Source: Cladophialophora immunda (taxonomy: Eukaryota > Ascomycota > Eurotiomycetes > Chaetothyriales > Herpotrichiellaceae). Taken from it: a stretch of DNA of 64,000 bases. The stretch covers positions 639,704 to 703,703 of the forward strand of contig NW_015622544.1 in the NCBI RefSeq assembly GCF_000835495.1, in the 5' to 3' direction. A program made the position numbers and the translations under genes. Shown here piece after piece: positions 46,201 through 56,237 of the stretch (position 1 is the stretch's first letter; the number at the start of each line of letters is the position of its first letter). The notes under the pieces were generated by a model. The model was not told the origin of the DNA. It saw only the letters and a list, made by a program, of their open reading frames with translations, and did not search any database.

Positions 46201-47806
46201 AAATTCCCACATGATCTCAATCAGACCACCCTGTGTAACTGTCGTAGTGGACTTGAACTTTTAATCTCGTGGCCCTCCCGTAGTCATCGGCAACACCGGC
46301 CGCTTTCCGAGCTGGGTCTTCTTCCAGAACACCAAGTTAGGGCGCCTGATCATTCAAAAGCACCACCAAGCCTGCGTTGCAGATACGACGTTGGTGTTGG
46401 CACTTGCTCAACCTGGAACATTGCGCTTGAATCCGGAGCGTCCCGCGCAACGTTGGGCGGTCGGGAGGGAGTGACCGCTCCTGGAGAACCCGTAGAAGCT
46501 GCGATGGCGGCTGAGGCGGACGAAAGAAGGGTCTGGGCTGTCGAGTGGAAAGCCTTGCAGCAATTTGGGCCGGATGTGGTCGAGCACAATTTGGAATTTT
46601 GTATGTCCTCGGAAGGCTTCCGTATGATTATGCGGCCAGCGCGCGTTGGGATGGTGACCCCGGTTCCGAGCTCGAGATCCCACAAATATGATGTGCGAGT
46701 GTTAGGGTCTGGTTGGAAGGCCTAGAATTTGACAATACAACGACAGCTCCTACAATCAACTGGATGATCGAATGATCTGGTGCCGTCAATTGCCAGAAAG
46801 CCTCCATGGACATATGAGCAAAGCTTCGGAATGAGCATGAATCCTGACAAGCCAGAGCCGAGGTCATCAGCGGCCCCAGACTCGACGTGCGTGGGAGGCT
46901 GCAGGAACGCCAGTGGTGGATGGTTCCAGTTCACGCGTCCAGCGAGGTCCTAGCAAGTCTGATGAACGGCTATCGACGCTCGTCGTAGATCGGGTTTGTC
47001 TCAGCCTCTTTTCAACTGTACAGATCCAGGCCCTCCAGCAAAGTCGGCGGGCAAGAGCAGAAGGAGAGGGGCTTTGGCATGTTCCGTATTATTGTTAGCT
47101 TCTCCCAGAATCAGGGAACATGATCGTGGCTCTCGGAACTGGCTGGCTGGCTGAAATTGTCCGGAGGGAGGGAGGCTGTCGGGGCTCATTTCGCCTGGTG
47201 GTCGTCAGAAAAAGGCAAAGGTATTGCATCTGAGCACTGGCTACGAATGTGTAGCTCATCATAAATGCTGCAAAAGGTGAGGCAATCGAGCATCGAGGGA
47301 GGACCGCGGCTCCAAAGCGCTGAAAGATTGGCGATGTGAAAGGCGGTGACGGCGAGCTGGTTTGATTGAGGGTTGATTTGTTGTCAAGAATCCTCTATAG
47401 ACGGTTGAAGGTGGTGCAGTGGTTCATCAGAATCGTGGCACAGCGGGCAACGAGGCCTCGAACAAATTGAGAAGGAGGAGTATGGATGATGATGGTTATA
47501 GTGACGGTGGTGGCCATTGGAGACTTCAGAGGAGTGACAACATCTTCTCCGCAGCTACAGTACTGTACAACCACGGATTCAGCGTTCAGCCACATCCATT
47601 TTCACTTCCAACCCACGTAACACTTCCATCTGCCGTCCGTATTATGTGCTCAGCCCGTTAGCGGATTTGACCCTCACATTCTCCCAAAACATTGCCTGCC
47701 GCGAGAAGTGGTCTGCCCGATACTGCGCCGAAGACACAGGTCACCCAAAGTCCGCATGTTTCATCCACCAGGCAGTGACCTTCCCGCCGCCACATAGAGA
47801 AAAACA

Positions 47807-48252
47807 ATGCAGGTCGCAGCCTTCCTATCGGATCTCAAGTCTCTTAGTGTCTGTGTAAGTGAAGCTCGGCTGAAGACATTCATTCTGCATGTTCGATAGT
47901 TTGCCCATCTCGATGGATGTCCCCAGAGATGCGAGAACCTGGATTGACTTGCGTCTGGCAGTCTCACGAAGCCGCCATCGCCCTGGTCAAGCCACATGTT
48001 ATCACGACAGGCGATGTGACAGATCGGGCGCCAGCCAAATCTGACGATACAAATGGGCAACCAGTGCAACCTCCACCGCCAGAAGACCAACACAATCAGG
48101 ACCTCCAACGTGCAAACGAATTGGTCTCACTCCATTACAATGTCAAGTTGAAATATCTTGAGACAGGGCCTGATCCAGAGCTTGTCCAGGCGGGCGAGGA
48201 TGTCGACCAGGTTATAGCTGCCTTGTCTGGATCAGACAGACAGTCTAGATAG
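47807..48252 (+). CDS. Small unrecognised protein, two exons
   Basis: Best model: exon 1 47807-47854 (MQVAAFLSDLKSLSVC) ending at a strong GTAAGT donor, and exon 2 47962-48252 after a TGGCAG acceptor, joined in phase 0, for 112 aa. The C-terminal half (ANELVSLHYNVKLKYLETGP and DPELVQAGEDVDQVIAAL) is predicted helical and looks like a conserved protein, with a Pro-rich acidic linker before it. I cannot name the family. A second possible acceptor at about 47898 would continue into FAHLDGCPQRCENL but meets a stop, so the longer intron was chosen. An unspliced start at ATG 47917 is also open. Convergent with the large gene at 48390, 137 bases away. Confidence 0.5.
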
Positions 48253-48389
48253 CCCGCAGAAGTCAGCAGGGTCAAATTTGCGCCGGATGATGATGAAACG
48301 ATGGGGTGAAGTCTACGCGACTATAGCCTACAATTCTCTCGCCTTTCTCAGAATCACGATAATGATATTGCTATCTATCCCATCGTACT

Positions 48390-50871
48390 TCAGCGCTGTG
48401 TGTCTCCTACGGCTCCAGGCAAAGGATGCCCATTGATGCCATGAGCTTGCAGATGCTCTGGAGCCGTCGGTAGCGCAGAGTCTGTGGCCGCCCTCTGGCC
48501 GCCAGCTCCAAGCAACGGATTTGAACATTGGCACTTGAATGCTGCGACTTGAGCTCTGCTGCGCGCATGTCTTTCAATCACGCCCACGGTAGGCCTGGTC
48601 CGCTGGAGCTGCAAGCGGTCATACCTTCGTAAATTGAACGTCCCTTTCAGTCCACGACACGATGAGCACCTCTGAATGTCCTCCACCCCCACATGAAATC
48701 TGGCGCCTGCGATCTTCTGATTGAGCCGTTCTTGTTGGGTAGCTCTCTTGCACCTATTCCTTCTCCCATAGTTGCGGATCAGGTCACTCGCGCCATCTAG
48801 AGGCAAAGGAACGTCAGGCACAGGTTTCCCGGCCGCGTTGAGCTGAGGGTGGACCACGCTGGCCAAGTCCCGGCCCAAAATGATCGCAAGCAGATGCTTT
48901 CTGACAATGACTCGGCGCGCTTTCTGGATGACCCTCTTTCTTTTGCCGATCTTGCCTGCTACTGGTAAGACAGATACCGAAACTGGGAGGGTTGAGGCCA
49001 CTGCATCAATGGGTACTGCATTCGTGGCTGATGTAGGATCCACGGGAAGCGGGCTGAGCTCCAGGACAGCCGTAATAGGATTTGATACAGCTTTGAGCGG
49101 TGTAGTAGTCGGACTTTGTTCCTTTGCTGTCTGTACAGTTGTGGGCGACATACTCGAACTGTTCGTGTCCGCCGCCCCTGGTGAATCAGACATGACTGTG
49201 CCGCTGGGTCTGTGTATTCTGATTTCTGGGATCGAGAACGGTCTGGGGTCATCGACTTCAGAGGAAATCGCCGCAACAGGATCAAACGGGTTCTCTGATT
49301 TGGTCACGGAGGTTGAAGCAGGCTCTTCAGAGCTCGGATCTGCTTCCTCAGCTTTAAGCTCACGTTCACTTTCGGGAGAAGCGGTATCTGCAGGACCAGC
49401 GGGGTCGAGAGCTGGTTCGGTTATGGCTTGAGAGCTCAAGACTTCTCGAGGCTCTTTGAGCGGCTCAGATGTCTCATGATCACCTCTCGGCTTTACTTCT
49501 GCTTCTCTGGAATGGTGATGAAGAGGGTCGGGAACCTCTTCGGGAGAGCGTTCGTGAGGAGGAATAAAGACTTGTCCTGAAGCTGATACGTCGGCGCTTT
49601 GGGGCGCAGAGATTGATGCCTCTGAAACGTTCAAGCGGCCTTTGCTGACTCTTGCGAGGAAGGGCAGCCCCAATCCTGCTATTATCTCCTGATTCTCACT
49701 GGCTCGGATTGCTTCAGTGGTTGTCTGTTCTGACAAGGTTTCCTGCCGACGGCTCATTTCCCGCGTATTTGGATCAAAGCCGGCAGTACTGCTTGACTTG
49801 CTTGCTTCTCTATCATTCGAAGTCGACATCTGAGTCTCAAACTCAAACGACCCCGCAGATTCGATGGTGGCAACAACCGGAAGCTTGACGCCTTCTGGAA
49901 TAATTATCGATATAGACCGTGCAGATGCCTTTACCTGAATTCGTGGCCGGTCCGTTGCTGGGTAGCATTCGGGTGATCTATGAGAGGCTCTTGGGTCTAG
50001 CGAGCTATCAGAGAGCCTTCTCTTAAGCGCTTGCTCAATGAAGTGGATTTCTTCTTCTCGGAGACCCCGTCCGCGGACGGCTTTGTCAGGGCGATAGCCG
50101 GGAGAAGTCTGCTTTTGTGATTTGAGCGCGCTCGAATATCGTTCACGCAAGGATGGCGACGGACTCGTAAGGGCGTGTTCGGATGGAGCTGTGGGTGCTC
50201 TGCTGAGTCGGTCTTTCTGGTGTCGTCAGTATGTGATGAGAACGCAACTGGACCTACTAACTGTCTCGAAATGCCCAATGAGTGCTTCAACAGACTGCTT
50301 TTTCGGAGCAAAAGGGTTTCCCCAGGTGGGTTTGGGCAGCGTAGCTGAGCCAATTCGACCCTCTGGGGCTTTATGAAAGGTGTCCCTTTGAGAATCTGAG
50401 GTCGATACTTGCGGGACCTAAGCCTGTCAGACATGAGCAAAGTCCTCTATCTCTCGGAAGTAGTCCATGCCAGCTCTTTTTGTCTTTGCAGATACTGTAG
50501 AAGTTCTTCATTGGGGAAATGAGCCAGGGTTGGAGAGGTGGGTGCGTGGTCGCAGGCAGGATGCTCAGGCCAGGGCCAGCCTAAGCCGGTGGAATGAGGA
50601 GAATAACGTTTAGTTGAGGGGGCACACGGACAAGGTGTGCTCATTACTCATATTGAATGAACGTGGAAGCAAAGCCATAGGCGCGTCTAAGTAAGCTGTA
50701 TAGGAAACATGAAGAGAGCACAGCGTCAGGCAGATGCAAAGGATCGAAGAATACAAGGAAGAAACCACGAACGCTCTTGCGTGACAATCGAAAGGGAAAG
50801 ACCTAACCATCTGGCGCCTTACACCAATGCTGACGACAATGTCTCCATTCTTCCATTGCGGCAGTCGCCAT
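48390..50871 (-). CDS. Large low-complexity protein, unrecognised; 5' exons uncertain
   Basis: The core is certain: exon 50216-48390 (608 codons plus stop), preceded through a 45-nt intron by an in-frame exon 50417-50262 (TLPKPTWGNPFAPKKQSVEA). Upstream, an ATG at 50871 opens MATAAMEEWRHCRQHWCKAP, which splices through a GTTAGG or GTAAGG donor to 50580 (WPWPEHPACDHAPTSPTLAH, then NEELLQYLQRQKELAW). The join from that exon to 50417 does not keep frame with a GT donor; a GC donor after KEL would. The middle is Ser/Pro/Glu-rich and disordered. The C-terminal 150 residues contain a basic stretch (GKIGKRKRVIQKARRVIVRK) and four cysteines (CSSC, and later CQC). No known domain was recognised. The acidic-basic layout suggests a nuclear protein, but that is inference. 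Confidence 0.6.
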
Positions 50872-51100
50872 GATACGACAGTTAAAAACCCCCAGCTTTT
50901 ACGCTTGGGAGGCAGTCGATACCACGAGGCTGAGGCGTGAGGCTGAGACCAATAAGCGGGGTCGCTTGACCTTCCTCCCTTACAACCCACCTCCGCCTAG
51001 TTGCTCGACTTTGCCAGTTTGGAGTCTCCAAGTTTCTCCAGTCTTTTCAACTGCGCTCGTGTGCCCGAACCTGTGCCTGTGGACGCACTTTGGCGACATC
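50872..51100. promoter_or_regulatory. Compact divergent promoter
   Basis: Only 229 bases separate the putative ATG at 50871 (minus) from the PWI/RS protein ATG at 51101 (plus). A plus frame from ATG 50870 runs in frame into the PWI gene, but its 77 residues look unlike protein and the conserved start is at 51101. Confidence 0.4.
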
Positions 51101-52737
51101 ATGGCCACGGCAGTTGACCAGAAACTGCTTCGGCAGACCAAATTCCCCCCCGAATTTAACCAAAAGGTTGATATGAAAAAGGTCAACGTTGAAGTCATGA
51201 AAAAGTAAGCTAGGCATCAAAGGCTACTCGCCAGTCCCCTCTGGAATGAACGGTTTCTGATGCGGTGTTATAGATGGATTGCAGGCAAGATCTCCGAAAT
51301 ACTTGGCTCGGAAGATGACGTTATTATCGAGCTTTGCTTTAACTTGCTCGAGGGTTCGCGTTTCGTATGTCGACGTCCCCTCAACTCTCGTCTGTTCTGG
51401 ACTAACAGCCCCAGCCTGACATCAAAGCGCTCCAAATCTCGCTCACCGGATTTCTTGACAAGGATACCCCCAGATTCTGCAAGGAATTGTGGAACTTGTG
51501 CCTGAGTGCACAGTCAAATCCGCAAGGCGTCCCGAAGGAGTTACTCGAAGCCAAGAAGCTGGAGTTGATACAAGAAAAGGTACAGCGATCGCGCGATCAT
51601 GTTGAACTCCGCTGATGTGGCCAGATCGACGCCGAGAAAGCCGCTTTGGAAGCCAAAAATAAAAGACAGCAAGAAGAAACTCAAGAGCGGGATATCGATT
51701 CCATCCGACAGCGTGAGCGGGCTGAGCGTGGCCGTGGTCGCCGTGGTGGTGGTCGGGGCGGACGAGGATACGATACACGACCTCCGAGATACTCGAGGTC
51801 TCCTCCGCGTCGAAGAAGGTCTCCGTATAGAGGCCCTCCATCCCGTCGGGAGACTGACACATATGTTCCTGGGAACCGAGGCAGAGGTGGTCGGGACATT
51901 GGCCGAGGACGTTCGGCGACGAGATCTCCCTCTCGCCCCATCTCTCGCTCGCCTTCCTTGCCGCGTTCGCGTCGTGCTGGCCGATCCGCGTCAAAGTCGA
52001 TTTCCAGATCCCGATCCCGATCCCGATCCCGGTCCAGGTCGAGGACAGCGCCATACTCGCGGAGCCCATCACCAGGACCCAGGAGAGAACGGGATTCAAG
52101 AAGCAAGAGTCGGACCAAGTCACCTCGACAGAGGGGGGAAGGCAGGCTGAGAAGAACACCCGAATCACCTGGTGATAGACGCACACGATCTCCAACACGT
52201 TCTGATGTCTCACGCTCACGGACGCCTAGAAGACGACGGTCACGCAGCCGGACAACCTCAAGTCCGAGTCGAAGCCCGAGCCCCAAGCGGCGACGATACC
52301 GTCGAGATCGCTCATACTCATCATCGCGGTCAAGGTCAAGATCACGGGACAGACGGAGGGATTACAGAAAGGGTGACAGACGTCATAGGCGATCTCCCTC
52401 ATACTACTCTTCTGATGACAATCGAAACAACAGGCGCGCTGATATTCTCAGGGGCCGCAATGCACGCGATGTCCGTCGATTGAGCCGCAGCCCCGACGAG
52501 TACCATTCTCGACGAAGAGGCAGTTCGAGTCGAAGCAGGAGTCGCCGCCCACACCATAAACGACGGCGATCGCTACAGAGATATGAGCCCGCTGCGCGCA
52601 GACAACGCAACACTTCGTCGGACGAATCGTCGCCTGAAGCAAAACGTCGGAGACGTGATCCATCAGACGATGAGGCGATGAAGGACTCACCTGGTAAGCA
52701 AAGTGTGGATAAGCATGGTGATGGCGACTCCGATTAA
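51101..52737 (+). CDS. SRm160-like splicing coactivator: PWI domain plus RS-rich tail
   Basis: Four exons: 51101-51204, 51274-51364, 51415-51579 and 51625-52737 (introns 69, 50 and 45 nt, all in frame) give 490 aa. Residues 1-120 form a PWI domain: KLLRQTKFPPEFNQKVDMKK, VMKKWIAGKISEILG, DDVIIELCFNLLEG, then LQISLTGFLDKDTPRFCKEL and PKELLEAKKLELIQEK. The rest is an RGG-like stretch (RGRRGGGRGGRGYD) followed by about 300 residues of Arg/Ser dipeptides, with Arg-Pro-Ser variants and a short acidic end. SRm160-type proteins bind nucleic acid through PWI and act in pre-mRNA splicing and exon-junction/mRNA 3'-end coupling in the nucleus. The RS repeat is visible in DNA as CCCGAT hexamers near 52005-52040. 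Confidence 0.88.
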
Positions 52738-53477
52738 ACTTTGGAGAATCGAACTTCATCTGCATGCCGACATGGTGATTTGCAACTCGAGAGTGTCGCC
52801 GACAGTATAACCGACGGCGAATCTTGCAGAACAACTCAAAGTGAATCGCGGCCTCGTGATAGAACGAGCTCAATGCGATACCGAGTGCTGTTCAGTGGCA
52901 AAGGCAGAGATACCAGTCTTGAAATGGCTGGCAGGGACACTGCTCTGCTCTGCCTATACCGATGTCCCCTGTGTTACGTACAGTTCTTCAAAGTGCAGGA
53001 TCTGGCCCTCACTGATTGGCCATCCCACAACCCGCCATCAAGTCAATCTGTAACATAAAAAGCACAACATCGAAATTGCATATAGCATCACAATGTTTCC
53101 TGCTCACATGGTCTCTGCCCTCTCGCATCACGTGATTGGACTTAACGCCGAGCTTTTTTGTTGGTAACTCCGATAAGGCGACTTCTGCGTAGTGCACATC
53201 CCGGCCCGGCTTCGACGACTTTCCCCTTTTGGGCCTCTTAGCGATCTGGGTTTGAGTTCTGGAACCTGACACCTGAACGCATTCCTCACGCTCCCTAATC
53301 CCTCTCTATACATTTCGTAATTCTACACCACGACACATCTTCAGTTTTATCATTTGACTCGGTGATCGCTTCGGATTTTCCTCGTTCATTCCCGGACCGG
53401 CTTGACGCCTTTTCAATCATTCTACTTTCGACCCCCTTCGTTCCTTTCCTTCCCATTCGCCTCTCACTTCGTCCATC
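52738..53477. other. Intergenic with pyrimidine-rich leader of MDM38
   Basis: About 740 bases between the PWI/RS gene and MDM38 on the same strand. The last 150 bases (about 53325-53475) are C/T-rich, as in many fungal core promoters and leaders. No gene was seen. Confidence 0.45.
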
Positions 53478-55304
53478 ATGAGCTCCGGTCCCAGACTAAT
53501 CAGCAATGCTGCAGCTAGGAGACTCCTTTTGCAATGTCAGTGTCTGCGTCGACTCCGGAATTGGATTCCGACTGACTTGTGAACAGCATACCCTCGTCCT
53601 TCGCACTCTCCGCTCTTGAGCGTCTACTCCTCTCGATCCAGGTTCGCCAGAGACCTCCCCCTAAAACTCTCAGCAGTGGCTATTGCTTTGCCGCAGAGGA
53701 ATTATGCAACAGAGACAACCTCGCATGGGCCTGACGGCGGCCCTCCTCCAGGCTTCAACATAAATGAGGCTAAGAAACCATTGCCAAAGGATGAGGCCAA
53801 GAAGTCATCAGAAGCATCGCCGACCCCGTCGGTCGCAGAGCTGAAGAAGTCCGATGAACAGCTACATGTCCCCAAAATGACGGCTACTGCGACCGCCAAG
53901 ACCAATGCCATGGAAAAAGCCAGTCTCAGCGAGCTGGCTGCTGAAAAGGCCGCTTCTGCCCAGTCCGAGAAGGAGCAGGCAACGGAACTAGCGGCCAAGA
54001 AGGAGGAACCCAAGAAACTCACTATCGGCCAAAAGATAAAGAAAGAACTTCAGCATTACTGGGACGGAACGAAGTTACTGGCCGCGGAAGTCAAAATCTC
54101 CTCAAGGCTTGCGTTAAAAATGGCCGCAGGATACGAACTTAGTCGCCGAGAGAACAGACAGGTAAGCAGTCCTTGATCGCCTTGTGCATGTGCGGAAGTG
54201 TTGACAATCGATCAGTTGCAACGGACAGTTCAAGATCTCGGCCGGCTAGTACCCTTCTCAGTTTTCGTCATCGTCCCGTTTGCAGAACTCCTGCTACCGG
54301 TCGCCCTGAAGTTGTTCCCGAATCTGCTTCCCTCGACATTCGAAGGCCAGAAAAGCCGTGAAAAGAAAGCTGCCCATCTCAGGGAAACCCGCAAGCAAGT
54401 CTCTGCTTTCCTGCGCAACACGCTCCGTGAGACCGGCCTACCAGTCTCTGCCGTCAATGCAAAGAAAGAAGAGTTCACCGAGTTCTTCCGCAAAGTCCGC
54501 GCTACGGGTGAATCTCCTTCCAGAGAGGATGTTATTAAAGTGTGCAAGATTTTCAAGGACGATTTGACGTTGGACAATTTGTCTCGACCACAGCTTGTGG
54601 GCATGTGCAAGTACATGAATCTCAATACCTTTGGAACGGACGCCATGCTGCGGTATCAAATCCGCCACCGCATGCGTCAGATCAAACGCGACGACAAAGC
54701 TATCTCCTTTGAAGGCGTCGATTCGCTCTCTGTGCCAGAACTCCAAATGGCGTGCGCCTCTCGTGGGCTTCGGACCCATGGTATGTCCCCCGGCAAGTTG
54801 AGGGAGGATCTGCAAATGTGGCTCGACCTCCGTCTCAAATATAACATTCCGTCAACACTTTTGGTGCTCAGCAATGCGTATATGTACACGTCTGGCAAAG
54901 ACAGTGAGATCGACTCGCAGATTGACGCACTGCAAGCAGTGCTGAGTTCCATCCCCGAGGAACTATTCCACGAGATTGAACTCGAGGTTCACAATGCAGA
55001 GGGGGCGGCAACAAATAAACAACGTCTGGAGGTGTTGAAGGAGCAGCAGGAGCTGATTGAGGAAGAGAATGAGCAGGCCGAGTCAAGCAAGCAGACTTCA
55101 GAGGCAAAGGGCGAGAAGAGCGCGAGCCCGACTGTTAAAGATGATAAAGACATCGATGAGAAGCCCAAGCCCAAGCCTGCGGATGCTAAACAGGAGGCCA
55201 AGAAGGCTGATGCGAAAGAAGAGGCCAAAGAGGCGGAAGAGGATGTCTCGGAGCAGGGGAGGCAGGAAGAGAAACAGAAGGCCCCTGAGGACAAGAAAAA
55301 TTAA
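53478..55304 (+). CDS. MDM38: Mdm38 / LETM1 mitochondrial inner-membrane protein
   Basis: Three exons: 53478-53535, 53587-54161 and 54216-55304 (introns 51 and 54 nt, in frame) give 573 aa. The N-terminus (MSSGPRLISNAAARRLLLQS, then SRSRFARDLPLKLSAVAIAL, QRNYATE) is a mitochondrial presequence. After an Ala/Lys/Glu linker comes KIKKELQHYWDGTKLLAAEV, then the single membrane segment LVPFSVFVIVPFAELLLPVA (about 222-241), then the LETM1 ribosome-binding domain (HLRETRKQVSAFLRNTLRET, IFKDDLTLDNLSRPQLVGMC, NTFGTDAMLRYQIRHRMRQI, HGMSPGKLREDLQMWLDL). The C-terminus is a Glu/Lys-rich coiled coil and charged tail. Mdm38 supports K+/H+ exchange across the inner membrane and membrane insertion of mitochondrially made proteins. 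The architecture is complete. Confidence 0.92.
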
Positions 55305-56237
55305 ATGCGCTTCTCCACGGCAGAAGATTTCTCTCGTGGCTTTCAAGCGCAGAGATATATTTCATTTGGCTCTCGACTTTTGAGACTTTGATCTCGCCGA
55401 CGCCAGACCATGAGTCGGTCAAGCGGATTATAACTTTATATAGACTCAGCTCAGCAGTTTGAACGTGCTCACCGGTACGGCACTGACACAGGGAAAATGA
55501 GGGCGCAGGGGAGCATGATGAGACTGAATTCATGTGGCCCCCCAACCGGACGGAGTGACAGAAGAAAGGCTTTTGAACGAATTCCATAGAGTTGACAACA
55601 TTCCAATCCACATCTTCGATTTTCTGATATTTTGTCCACTTGTGATTATTGCGGGACAAAGTAGGAAAAGGACGAGCACGAGCGCCAGCAGGCTCAACCG
55701 ACGTTGTGTATTGTACAGATCAACAATGCACTATCAGCGCCTTTCAGGTGTCAGGGATTCCCAAAAGAGACGACAAGTAACAGTGGCCAACCAGGCACAA
55801 CTCATCCGTTCGCCTCATTCACAGCACATATCTGACGCATCGCTCTTCTTGCAGTGGCAGCAGGACACATATGTAATCAACCGATCCCCCATCAATCCAT
55901 TACACATCGCCACGTCGTCAGGTCAGTAGATGGGCACAGAAATGGCGTACCAGGTTGCGTGACCCGGCCTGACCATATCGACATTGGGGTCCAGGAACCT
56001 TTTGCAGCATAATACGTTGAATTCTCGTGGGTATTCGTCGTGAAACTGGCCGTGTTGAGAACGGGTCTGTCTTCCCGAGTATAAGAACTGTCCTTGTCCC
56101 ACCCCTTTTCATGTTGTGCCGTAGCCTTTCCTCGCGAGATTGTAGCACAATAAGTCGTAATACAGCGCGAGAAGTCCGGTTTTCCAACCTCGCCCGAGAG
56201 ATTCGCACAAAGGAGGCGTTCCAATGCCTCGAAATGA
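55305..56237. other. Convergent 3' region
   Basis: About 930 bases between the stops of MDM38 and SMC1. Short frames on both strands lack motifs. It probably holds both 3' UTRs; no repeat was seen. Confidence 0.5.

Larger units (their letters stand above)
37638..47806. other. Gene-poor 10.2-kb region
   Basis: No recognisable protein family in over 10 kb. The longest ATG frame is 38244-38906 (separate entry). Others (44136-44630 and 44341-44847) overlap in different frames and look like chance. A frame at 40551-40847 ends in a Cys-containing tail (CLNCGVDGTN...SVC) but lacks a splice context. A frame at 46453-46725 has plausible composition but no ATG. Also present are a TGA/TGG microsatellite (42891-42912), a TAGGTAGGTA motif cluster (43034-43280) and a tRNA-like fragment (41690-41715). 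No reverse transcriptase, integrase or transposase motif was seen, nor obvious A/T-rich RIP-mutated DNA. Confidence 0.45.

Noticed and set aside
50870..51208. N-terminal extension of the PWI/RS protein from ATG 50870
   Set aside because: In frame, but the added residues are unlike PWI proteins; the conserved start is ATG 51101.
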